In this document: piece by piece, positions 1 to 8,900 of the stretch | How the letters are laid out: every line of letters starts with the position of its first letter | Position numbering within the stretch: the stretch's first letter is position 1 | Made by a program: the position numbers and the translations under genes | Notes under the pieces: model-generated | What the model was told of the DNA's origin: nothing | Seen by the model: only the letters and a program-made list of their open reading frames with translations | Databases searched by the model: none | Source: Hirudo medicinalis | Taxonomy: Eukaryota > Annelida > Clitellata > Hirudinida > Hirudinidae | Direction of reading: 5' to 3' | Assembly (NCBI GenBank): GCA_011800805.1 | Contig: MPNW01001218.1 | Coordinates: forward strand, 21,603-39,868 | DNA length: 18,266 bases

Positions 1-192
1 GATGGATGGATGGATGGATGGATGGATGGATGGATAAATGGATGGATGGATGGATGGATGGATGGATGGATGGATGGATGGATGGATGGATGGATAAATG
101 GATGGATGGATGGATGGATCGATGGATGGATGGATGGATGGATGGATCGATGGATGGATGGGTGGATGGGTAGGCGGATGGATGGATGGATG
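1..192. repeat. GATG tetranucleotide microsatellite at the left edge
   Basis: Near-perfect GATG repeats run from the first base. Variant units (GATAAATG near 33-40 and 93-100) recur exactly 60 bases apart: bases 1-60 and 61-120 are identical except for the last base, so part of the array grew by duplicating a block. GATC variants follow at 117-120 and 145-148, and the array decays after about 160. The reading frame through it (repeats of Met-Asp-Gly-Trp) is a by-product of the repeat. Confidence 0.97.
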
Positions 193-271
193 TCAATAAT
201 GATAATAATAATGTCAAAATTAGAATTTTTATATTCAATAAACGTCTATTCCTTCCTTCCTTCTGAAACAG

Positions 272-401
272 GCAAACATCTAGGCGGAAAGAAGGATTCA
301 ATACAGTAACAGACGATGGAAGGTGCCCTCAAGCAAACAAACGTTACTGCTCCCTCGTGATCGTCCGAGAATTTACTCAACCGAAGAAAACAAACAAATA
401 A
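272..401 (+). CDS. Possible terminal coding exon, function unknown
   Basis: A pyrimidine-rich run (repeated CCTT) ends in AACAG at 267-271, a plausible splice acceptor. After it, a frame beginning with one completing base and then CAA at 273 stays open for 42 codons to TAA at 399-401. The encoded stretch contains [13 protein letters not shown] followed by a hydrophobic SLVIV and a basic end. The same frame is closed by TGA at 264 just upstream, so translation would require the splice. I do not recognise the protein. It could be the last exon of a gene lying to the left, or chance: the region is short and no upstream exon is in the window. Confidence 0.25.
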
Positions 402-548
402 ATATATAATTGAAAATAATTAACAAACAATTAAATAACATCATTTAATCTAATACAAAACCGAGCAAAAGATATCCGGAAAATCCCCACTCCTCTAAAG
501 GAAGAACCTTCAAGCCTGACGGGAGTTTCAACTTTCAACTCCAGAAAA

Positions 549-3500
549 ATGCCCAGCGTAAAGCTAAGCAACGGCTTGAGGGACGGTAGCCACCCTGTCT
601 ACTCCCTCCTGGACTCCCTAGTCACCACCACGGCCACCCCATTTCTCAACCCCGACCTTTACAAATCCTACGAGGACGAAGAGGAAGGGGAACCATGGAT
701 CAAAGGACCATTCCAGCCATCCACTGATCGACATCACCAGTTCATGAGTACGTCAACGCCTGGAAGACACAACCCTATGATGTCGATGGCTGTTAGTGTT
801 GATTTAGTTAGCTGAATTAGTTGCTTACTTGGTTCGGCTAATTAATTAAAAAGTTAAATCACTAGTTTGGCAAGTCGAATGGTTATTGGTTGTTTTGCAA
901 ATATGTCCGTGTTGGCATTGTCGAATAACGAATTCAAAATTTCAATTTGATTGAATGTCAGTGATGTTGTTGGATGAAAATTGTAAAACTGTATTCTGTT
1001 GCTTCAAAGCTCCGAGTTGATTACTTCAAAGTAATGTAATTACAGCATGTAATCTTTGGGACACTTGTACACTATATTAAACATTATCATTGTTAATATA
1101 ATAAAGTGACGGAATGATGGTTGGTTCATAACTCTCTCTCTCTCTCTCTCTCTCTCTGGCTGCCTATAAGGATACATAACAATTGACGAAAAGTGCGAGA
1201 ATTCTAATGAATTTACGCACTGGAAATGACTGATCCGATCGAGAAGCTCCTTCAGTACATGATGAGAGGGATCAGAAATATGCTGAAGAGCGCCGACAAG
1301 AAGAAAACGTCGTGAAAATATATTGACATTGATCAGGGAGATATGCAACCAGAATGGCAATTCCGATGCTCTGTTTCACAACGTTTGTCAGAAAATCGGC
1401 AAATTCACGCACGATTCGGAGGACTCCAAAGCGCTCGCAGCCCAAACAGCAGTAAATACTGTTACATAAAGAGAACAGAATCCAAACCGAAACAATGCTC
1501 TGAAGAAGGGAATGAGGACACCTTCCTGTTTCATATGTGGAGGACCACATTTCAAAACAAGTGTCCTCAGTTCAAGGAGAGAAGGAAGTTCCCCAGACCC
1601 AGGAAGATCAAAGCAGTGAACGATGGCTCATGACTCCACCTGTCGATTTCAATCAAAGGGAAATCTTTCAAATTTTTCTTGGATATTGGTGCTCACGTTT
1701 CACTTATATCACAATGCAGTTGGGTGAAAATTTGGTCACCAAAACTGAAGCAGACACATATTGTCTTGTAATTGAGGACTGCAAATGAATCCAAGCTTCA
1801 AGTTTACGGAGAACCACAAGTGGAGTTTACTGTGAAAGACAAAATGGGCAATATTACCAATGGTAAAGGACATTGCTACACCACAGACATATAGCTCAGA
1901 CATATGTGGAATGCCTTGGATTCAGCAATTACCAGAGATGTCCAGAGCAGCCGCTAACTACAAGTCATGCAAAAATGTGGAAATCGACTCGAGAAAGGGC
2001 ATGAAGAAACTCAAGGAGCAGTTTGAAGAGGTATTTCCCTCAGGTCTTGGGTTGCGCAAAGTGATCAAAGGCAAGTTGTGTCTCAAACCCGATGCTCAGC
2101 CAGTCTTCAGAAAGAACAGACCAGTGCCATTCATGGATTTAGCCAGACTTGACGAAGAAATCAATAGGCTAGAAGGAGAAGGAATAATCACACAAGTCGA
2201 TTACTCCAAATGGGCAGCCCCAATTGTCGTTGTCAAAAAGGCGAAGGGAAGCATCCTCTGTGGTGAATGTTCGACTGGACTAAACGACTCGCTGTTATTG
2301 CACCAGAATCCGTTGCCCACTTCTGATTATATTTTACAAAATTGAATGGTGGCACACTTTTTACTCAGATCGACCTCTTGCCGATGCTTATTTACAGGTC
2401 GAAGTTGAGGAAAACTCAAGAGAAATGTTGACGTTTAATACTCACCATGGAATCTTCAGATACAATCGTCTGCCTTTCGATGTAAAAACGTCATCCGGTA
2501 TTTTTCAGCAGATCAAAGATTCCATGATTGGAGGTTTGCCAGGTGTAGCAGTGTATCTCGATGATGCTATTGTGACAGGCCGCACATTTGAGGAACTCAC
2601 CGCCAATTTGAAAAATTTCTTCGAAAGGATCCTGAAGTATGGCTTCCATGTCCGACTTGTCGAGAGTAATTTCTTTATGCCCAAAATTAAGTACTTGGGT
2701 TTCTGCGTTGATGAAGCAGGACGGCATCCTGATCCGGACTTTGACAGCAGCAATTACAGCAGAAATGTTGAACAAGTTAAATCTTTTCTTGGTCTCCTTA
2801 ACCACTTATGGTGCATTCATCAAAAACATGAGGGAACTACGAGCCCCTTTAGATGCACTATTGAAGAAGGATGTCAAATTTACGTGGTCCACAGAATGTC
2901 AAGTTGCTTTTGAGAAAAAAAATCTTGCTCTGACTCATTTTGACCCAAGGGTTACAGTGAGTGAGTGAGTGAGTGAGTGAGTGAGTGAGTGANGAAGGAT
3001 GTCAAATTTACGTGGTCCACAGAATGTCAAGTTGCTTTTGAGAAAAAAAATCTTGCTCTGACTCATTTTGACCCAAGGGTTACAGTGAGTGAGTGAGTGA
3101 GTGAGTGAGTGAGTGAGTGATAGAGTGAGAGAGTGATTGAGTGAATTAATTAATAAATGAATGAATGAATTACAAACATTTAATTACATTTTTAAAATGA
3201 CAGTCTGAAAGAGCGCTAAATTAAAATTTTTAGGATAAAATAAATAACTAACAAAAATGTCAGCTACATAGTCGACAATGCATCTCTCATTCTGCAGATG
3301 CACGAATGCATTCTCTGCAATGCTAGCTTCATTAATAAATGAATGAATGAGCGAGCAAATGAATGACTTAATGAATTAATGAATTGAACACCAGGTACTC
3401 ATGCTGATCGTGGTTGCTTCGTTGTCTCTGGTTGTTGGCGCCATCTACATGCTCATTTACTTCAAGAGCATCAAACCGATGTCTGCCAGGTCAAGGAGTT

Positions 3501-3577
3501 ACGTGGATCAGGGTGGAAAAACAGATGACGATGGTGGCAGGTCGAAATCTGCACATCCCTTTTTCAGGCGGAAATGA
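549..3577 (+). CDS. Candidate two-exon gene for a small single-pass membrane protein, function unknown
   Basis: Exon 1 (549-791) encodes 81 residues. It starts at an ATG with A at -3, its codons are richer in GC than the surroundings, and it contains an acidic stretch (YEDEEEGEPW). A donor GTTAGT sits at 792. Exon 2 (3395-3577) follows an acceptor CACCAG and encodes 60 residues in a matching phase: about 23 strongly hydrophobic residues starting VLMLIVVASL, then a cytoplasmic-looking basic tail (FKSIKPMSARSRSY) ending FFRRK and TGA. The joined product would be about 141 residues with one membrane helix and no obvious signal peptide. The frame is open upstream of the ATG back to 435, so exon 1 may instead be internal. 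A better-looking donor GTACGT at 748 is out of phase with exon 2, so a different splice or a middle exon is possible. I recognise no family. The intron carries a Ty3/gypsy remnant. Confidence 0.5.
816..1225. other. Intron sequence without a recognisable gene, with a CT microsatellite
   Basis: This is AT-rich sequence inside the proposed intron. A pure CT dinucleotide run of 13 units lies at 1132-1157, about 70 bases before the first gag-like codon of the retroelement. I could not recognise an LTR or a primer-binding site here. Confidence 0.6.
1226..2955 (+). mobile_element. Degenerate Ty3/gypsy retrotransposon fragment (gag-pro-RT)
   Basis: The order of remnants is that of a Ty3/gypsy element: a gag-like start (ATG at 1226), a nucleocapsid zinc knuckle at about 1527-1564, a protease active-site region at 1682-1693, then reverse transcriptase from about 1980. 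The spacing from gag start to zinc knuckle is only about 100 codons, much less than usual, so gag is shortened. The frame changes several times: inside the zinc knuckle (1551-1561), around 2370-2390 and again near 2800, with stops at 1631 and 2343. RNase H is cut off just after its start by the GTGA microsatellite, and integrase and both LTRs are absent. It lies in the intron of the proposed membrane-protein gene and cannot encode a working element. Confidence 0.88.
1860..2955 (+). pseudogene. Broken Ty3/gypsy reverse transcriptase, with the beginning of RNase H
   Basis: The N-terminal RT part (1860-2345) has the family-typical proline-rich entry (PVFRKNRPVP) and the WAAPIV motif near 2208-2230, then stops. 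The palm continues in another frame from about 2425, with LPF near 2470 and the catalytic YLDD box intact at 2554-2565. The connection region follows (KYLGF near 2690), then a third frame for the thumb-to-RNase H junction up to about 2955. The first catalytic aspartate region (QIDL near 2366) is present but sits beside a frameshift. The intact YLDD with at least two frame breaks in RT points to a moderately old, dead copy. The host is unaffected as far as the sequence shows. Confidence 0.88.
2866..3120. repeat. Exact 127-base direct duplication separated by one N
   Basis: Bases 2866-2992 and 2994-3120 are identical, including an A8 run and nine GTGA units (2957-2992 and 3085-3120). The only base between the copies is the undetermined N at 2993. 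This is the expected appearance of two contig ends that overlap but were placed side by side. The second copy is probably not in the genome. Confidence 0.9.
3121..3394. repeat. Degenerate GTGA/ATGA tetranucleotide tract and AT-rich intron end
   Basis: The perfect GTGA array decays into GAGT, GATT, GAAT and AATT units (3121-3170). ATGA-like units recur at about 3332-3385, just before the acceptor at 3393-3394. Between them lies unremarkable AT-rich sequence. Confidence 0.7.
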
Positions 3578-4499
3578 TATCACATCACCATCGGCTTTCC
3601 TGTCGGCCATTGTACAAAAACGATCATATCTCTCTCTCTCCTCCTCATTCGATTAATGACAACAGCATTTTTTTTTCTCTTTCAACTAGTTTTCTAATAT
3701 AGTTGAGTCTAGACTGCTGTTGTTGATGATGATGTTGTTGTTATTGTTGATTCTGTTCTTGATTCTATTGTTGATGATGATTCTTCCTTCTAAAGTTTTC
3801 GTCGAAAATTTGCATAGAATTCCATCGGATCCAGATTCAAACAGTTGTTGTTGTGGAAAATCAGAATCACGTTTTCAGCAATAAACGTTTCTTGTTGAGA
3901 TGTGATTGAACTTACATTTTCATGCAACAACATTCACGTCAACAACAACATGTCAACAGCACACATTACTAGCACCTTAGCAACCACTGCATCGACTTGA
4001 ACTTCGCATTTAAAAAGGAACGACAAAAAAAAAACAAGTTTTATTCTGCGAAAAAAGTTTCCCAACATTTCCTGCAGCATTTTAATTCCTAAATGGAACC
4101 TTTGAAAGTCATCAATCACTCCTTCATTTCATTAATTCATTCCTGTGCACTCCTTCACTCTTTCACTTTGAATCTAGACTAAGACTATCGTTCGTCATCA
4201 TCTCTTCTGCTCTTCTGTTGCCTTCCATGGTAAAACATAATGGCGACCGTGACTCGTGCGTGTGAATGTTTGTAAGCAGTAGGTTTCAGTTTCGTTTTGA
4301 TTTTCGATATTTTAATAAAGTTGTTAATGTCAGCGTTGATTTAGAAGTCTTTGAAGTTTAGTTCAAGCAATTTGAAGGAATAACAGGTTTTATACCTCAG
4401 GAACGCATTAAATCGGCAGTGCTCATAAAATAATTTACATCAATACTAGCAATAACAATAAAATTTCATAACATCTTGAAACTCTTAATTGAGCCTTCA
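3578..4499. other. Probable 3' UTR, then sequence with no firm gene
   Basis: After the membrane-protein stop come T-rich and TTG/GAT-rich low-complexity stretches (about 3710-3780), the AATAAA at 3880, and AT-rich sequence. One weak first-exon candidate lies at 4240-4271: ATG GCG followed by nine further codons or part-codons, then a donor GTAAGC, preceded by a TCT-rich tract. I found no matching downstream exon, so I do not annotate a gene there. Confidence 0.5.
3880..3885 (+). promoter_or_regulatory. Poly(A) signal AATAAA for the membrane-protein gene
   Basis: A canonical AATAAA lies about 300 bases after the TGA at 3575-3577, followed by a T/G-rich stretch (TTTCTTGTTGAGATGTGATT) of the kind found downstream of cleavage sites. 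Assignment to this gene rests on position and strand. Confidence 0.45.
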
Positions 4500-4933
4500 G
4501 CGGACAAACACCTTCGACGAAATTTTCGGCCCTGATCCCCTCAGGTGGGGCCGACGAGAGGGTGGGTTATGGCCCGGTTATTTTTGGGGCCCTCACGGGT
4601 TTTAAATACTATAATATTACAATCATAATCATATTATAATATTACAATCGTGACCTTTTTTTTGCTTTTCCATTACCGAATTGACATCCCATAGGGGTCC
4701 GAGGTTTCTGACGCCCAGCGGCTGTTCCGCATCCGGTGATCCACCGGATGTCCCTGTCAACTGGTTCTTGCTCCTTGCTTTACACCGGCACAACTTTTCG
4801 AAACACATTTCCCTCATTCATCGTGCTTTTGCTCCCTACAAACACTTTCCGACATTCTTTTTCGCGCTTTAAAGTCGCCACAAAAATTTACTTTTTTCGG
4901 GTCTTCGCCGTCCGAGAACGTCAATAATAACAA
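4500..4933. other. GC-rich patch with hairpins and short repeats, unidentified
   Basis: This patch is more GC-rich than its AT-rich surroundings. It contains an imperfect foldback around 4528-4554 (CGGCCC pairing with GGGCCG) and a perfect 9-base-pair hairpin with loop ATC (4730-4738 with 4742-4750, CATCCGGTG/CACCGGATG). A 15-base direct repeat with a 25-base period (4610-4624 and 4635-4649) lies between them. Short open frames cross the patch on both strands, but none resembles a known protein. It may be the remnant of a repeat family. Confidence 0.45.
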
Positions 4934-4934
4934 G

Positions 4935-4969
<35 letters not shown>
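4934..4969. repeat. (GTT)12 microsatellite
   Basis: Twelve perfect GTT units, followed directly by the tRNA-like segment at 4991. Confidence 0.97.
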
Positions 4970-4990
4970 AAGTTGTAAGAAGTTTGTTTC

Positions 4991-5080
4991 TTAGCTGGGT
5001 GATTAGGGTGATGAGATGATTATATGTTTAGGATGATTAGGTGCTCCCTCAACGGGTTTGAATTCGCGACAGACCATTGT
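4991..5080 (+). mobile_element. Possible tRNA-derived SINE head
   Basis: TTAGCTGGGTGATTAGGGTG at 4991-5010 resembles a tRNA D-arm/box A (usual form TTAGCTCAGTGGTTAGAGCG). GGGTTTGAATTCGCG at 5054-5068 resembles box B of the T-arm. The spacing of about 60 bases is near that in tRNAs and SINE heads. It does not fold as a sound tRNA, because the T-stem has mismatches, so a decayed SINE is preferred. The 3' limit is not visible. Confidence 0.4.
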
Positions 5081-7265
5081 TTATTAAATGTGGAATTAAA
5101 GACTTCTAATTGATTTGATAATTCCTTTGGACAGATTCATCTTTGTATTTTCGATATTGAAAAAAGCAACAAAAAAAAACAACGACAACAACAACAACAA
5201 CAAAAGTTGATGACGTCGGCGTGAAGGCAGAATGAAAATATGTGCTCAAATTGAATCAGATTGAATATCCAGGTGTGAAGGAGTGGATCACGTGATTGGG
5301 TTGTCATGGAAACATGGAAACGTCGTTTTCCATCCTTCAGATTCAATCTTGTCGCTCAATTTTGGCCAGCATAAAGGAGGAGGGAATGCAAGATTCATTT
5401 TCTTTTTTTTTATGGAAAACGTCGAGAGATATTTCGGAGTCGAAAGTTTAATGAAGGCGTAAATTGAATTAAATGGAATTTATTTTCATCAGATCAATTT
5501 ATTCTGTAAAGTTTCTAAAAAAAAACCCTGAAAATAAACATTAAGCAGGAAAACCCCACTCAGGAAATCCCTTTAAAATAGTCGGTAATTCCATGAAATT
5601 AAGTTTAAGCGTTGATTTTATTTTTCACTGCATAAACAGGTCATTGACCTTCTTTTTTTTTTATTGGAGATTAAAAAAAGTAAGGCCTTCTGATTGGATG
5701 GGAAAAAGAGTCAGCCACTCAGGCGTGGATGTTCATTACCTGTTTCATTACCCTGTGGAAAACCCATTTCTTGTTTTTTCGTTTTGTTGCTGTTTAAATT
5801 TGGAGTTTTAAATTGGAAAGACGCGGCCTGACGTTTGGAAGAGGTCCGATTTGTTTTAAAGTTTCGCGGATGTCGAAAAATTTAAATCACGAATAAAGTG
5901 TTGTTTTCATTAAAAGAATTTGTTCTGAATTAAAAAAAAAAAAATTGTTCAAATTATTCCTGAAAAACAATTTGTTTAAATTGAGAATCAAATTGAGAAT
6001 ATAAAATTACTTTTAGCTGGAAAATTTTATTCATTGCAGTTGTTCATGCTCCACTGAACCGGATCAATTCATTTTCACGATTATTGAAGGAAATTCCTTC
6101 AAAACTCAATAATATTTTTATTCCCTCACAATCGGATAAATATATTTGATAAATATTTGTGATAAATATTTTTTCAAGGTCATTCTATGTACTCTCTCAC
6201 AATTGTTATGTTTTAAACAATATTATATTCATTAGTACTTTTTATAATAACATTATTAAATTCTGTACGATGTTATTACTTATTATTATTATTATTATCA
6301 TTATTATTATTATTATTATTACAAATGTATCTATTTAAATGTATAACAAAATCTATCATTCAGGAAACGCTTCACAATTTTGAGAGTGATTTGAAATACA
6401 GCAACAATGAAATCTTCCGTTAATTTGAATAATTGATCGAAGAAAATATGAACATTTTCAGAAAAGACTTTTGAAAACCGCGATTTCTGAAAATCATGAA
6501 AGCTTCGTCGTCATCATCATCATCATCGTCATTCTCTCTTATCATGAACTCTCCTGGAGTAAATGGAGGCAGTCTCGTGGTAATCATTCTGGAAATTGTG
6601 AGATCATCGAAGAAAAATGAGATGAAAGTGCGTCAAGAAGACGAATTTTATTGGCCAACCTGGAATGGATGGAAAACATGGCCTTCCATTTATTTTCAGA
6701 GCACCAGGGATTTTCGTAATCAGGTCTTAAATGAGGGTAGTTGAATGCTGGTTGAAACTTGGAATGTTTTCGTAAATGAAATTCATAGAAATTCATTTTA
6801 ATTTGTTACTCAATTAATAATTGCTTAAGACATTATTCGACTCCTCTAAAACAAAAAACAAAGGATCAAAACATGAAAGACAAAGGATCCGACAAAATGA
6901 AAACTTTTCCTGATCAAAGGTTTTCTCCAACTTCATTTCCAGCTTAATAAATAGTTGATCACGCTGGAAGAACGGAGATGAAAACATGCGAAGAACTCAA
7001 CTCCTGATGCCGGTATTTGGATGGATGGCGGATTTCACGGATGGACACAAATCCAGGAGAGGTTTGGCCATGTGAAATACGCGCCATGTGAAATACGCGC
7101 CATGTGGAAGATGCTCCTCGTTCCAAGCACATTGCTTCCTTCTAGTGTGATTGATGATGACAACGTCCTGTGAATATTTTATCAACGGACGGAGCTTCAG
7201 AGAGAGAAAATTCGAAATTTTAATTTTTTTTATCCAGGTCGGTTATTTAGATGAAGAAGAATGTT
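5081..7265. other. No gene recognised; AT-rich sequence with simple repeats
   Basis: The stretch contains CAA units (5180-5203), A- and T-runs, ATT units (about 6276-6321), TCA/TCG units (6505-6531) and two and a half copies of a 16-base tandem repeat, GCCATGTGAAATACGC, at 7067-7107. A possible regulatory cluster at 5211-5300 has TGACGTC, the palindrome ATCACGTGAT (5287-5296) and an adjoining inverted CCAAT. The short open frames here are AT-rich or low-complexity and lack splice or homology support. Confidence 0.6.
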
Positions 7266-7406
7266 GGTTTGATTTGATTTGATATCATTTTACTTCATGA
7301 ACTACAAACATGTGCAAACAGAAACTAAAATGTTCAGACAATTGAAATGCAAAAAATAAATGTTCAAAAAATCCCAAAGGGATTCACACCCCGCTAAGAG
7401 GGCCAT

Positions 7407-8900
7407 CTACGTATGTAAAGATCTCTTTTGGGAGGTATGTAAAGGTTTTAGACGAGAGTAATTGGACGCCCGGACAATACTGAAGTATGACAAATAAGGA
7501 TGAATTGGGGAATAGTACAGCATGAGAGCTATAGTTTTGTCAGTGAGGTAGCTGATACGAGTTAAGATGCCAAAGGTTTTTCGAGATGTTAGATTTAATG
7601 TACTTAATGTAATCAGACCAATCAAGAAGTTCATCTAACAGGACACCAAGGAATTTATATGAATTGGCACGATTTATGGAGATGCCATTAATTTGTAAAG
7701 TATTATTGCAGACAATTTTTCTATTCAAAGAGTGAAATAGAATATGGTTAGTTTTTGTTAGTTAATCAGATTTAGGGAAAGCCTATTTGCAGAGAATCAC
7801 AGAAGCAGGAGATTCATTTCATTGTTGATGTCTTCATAGAGGTTGGATAGATTATCACCGGAGATGAAGAGATTTGTGTCATCAGCAAACAAAACAAATT
7901 CAGATAGAGATTGAACACAAATCATCGGTGGCATGCAGGTTGGTCGAATGGGTTGCGTTCCTGCATGCGGTTATAATAGCAAAAGTCGTAATGTGTCGTG
8001 TTCGCAACCCAGCCTGCACCGCCAGGGAGCGCCCTCGGATAGGGGCGCTATATAAATGGTAGATCGATTAAAAACTGCCTTCACATCCCATTCGGATACA
8101 TAAGGCACTCAAAAGATCGACTAAATACAAATGTAAATGAGAAATAAGAGCGGACCTAATATAGATCCTTGTGGTACTCCACAAGAAATACGTGCAACTG
8201 ATGACATGGTGCCAAGGAAATGCACTTGTTGAGTTCTGTCTTCGAGGTAACTCTGGAAGCACTTTAGAAAGATTCCTTTGATGCCATAATACTCTAACTT
8301 TCGGAGCAGGATTCGGTGATGAACTGTGTCGAAGCTTTTGCCAAGTCTAGGAGTGTGCCAAGTATGTAATTTCTATTGTCTAGGGCACTTGTAATTTTGG
8401 AGTGGAGATGAATTAGTGGCATGAAGGTGGAGTTGTTATGTCTGAAGCCATGCTGACTTTCAGTTATCAAGGAAAATCTTGTTAGATAGCTGTAGAGCCT
8501 TGAGTACGTGACTTTTTCGAAGAACTTTGAAAGTAGTTTAGGATAGAGATTGGTCTTTCTTACCAGACTTGTAAAGGGGAACTACCTTTGCTTCCTTCAA
8601 ATGATTGGTAAATTGACCAGAGCGTAGTGAGTAGTTGATTGTGGCAGCCAGATGAGTTGCTATGTATTGGATTGATTTTTTAGCCAAGTGAGGATCGACG
8701 CCATCATTACCACAACTGTGAGTTGCATTTAATTGTTTTGCTAAATGAGTAATTTCCGCAGTAATTTGGGCAGCAGGACTTTCGAAATAGGTGTCAAATT
8801 TTGAGTGCTGCAGAGGGATTTGGCTGACCAGATCCGAACCAATATTGGCAAAATAGGTGTTGAAAGAATTAGCAACGTCAGAAAGTGAAGACAGTAATGT
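7407..8900 (-). pseudogene. LINE reverse transcriptase, broken
   Basis: This is the coding remnant of the LINE. All major RT palm motifs are readable but spread over several frames and split by the SINE at 7923-8126, which falls between the GVPQGS block and the FADD block. The longest intact parts are short (for example 7540-7728, containing FLGVLLDELLDWSDYI, and 7407-7634). In a living element the protein would nick target DNA and copy the element RNA into it. No endonuclease domain is present, which fits 5' truncation. It is not expected to make a working enzyme. Confidence 0.87.
7923..8126 (+). mobile_element. tRNA-derived SINE inserted in the LINE
   Basis: The 204-base insertion interrupts the LINE reading and is flanked by ACAAAT on both sides (7917-7922 and 8127-8132). 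The head has a box A-like segment (TTGGTCGAATGGGTTGCG near 7940) and a box B-like segment (GTGTTCGCAACCC near 7998-8010). GGGTTGCG and CGCAACCC in the two boxes are perfect complements. A 6-base-pair hairpin (8029-8034 with 8043-8048) precedes GCTATATAAATGG, a motif like the 3' part of several LINE-mobilised SINEs. It lies opposite in orientation to its host LINE. The family name is unknown to me, and the outer limits rest on a short target duplication. Confidence 0.65.

Noticed and set aside
10..309. Open reading frame of 99 codons with repeated MDGW units
   Set aside because: It is produced by the GATG microsatellite and continues only into an unrelated AT-rich tail.
2491..2805. Minus-strand open frames across the reverse transcriptase
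   Set aside because: They are antisense shadows of the plus-strand RT remnant, which has clear family motifs.
4998..5045. Telomere-like TTAGGG sequence
   Set aside because: Only a single TTAGGG-like hexamer occurs; there is no array.
4991..5076. Functional tRNA gene
   Set aside because: Box-like segments are present, but the T-stem and acceptor stem do not pair properly; a SINE remnant fits better.
6496..6744. Plus-strand frame starting with a poly-serine run
   Set aside because: The serines come from a TCA/TCG repeat, and the rest has no motif, splice support or compositional sign of coding.
7874..8062. Plus-strand frame of 62 codons
   Set aside because: It lies across the SINE and LINE and is explained by them.
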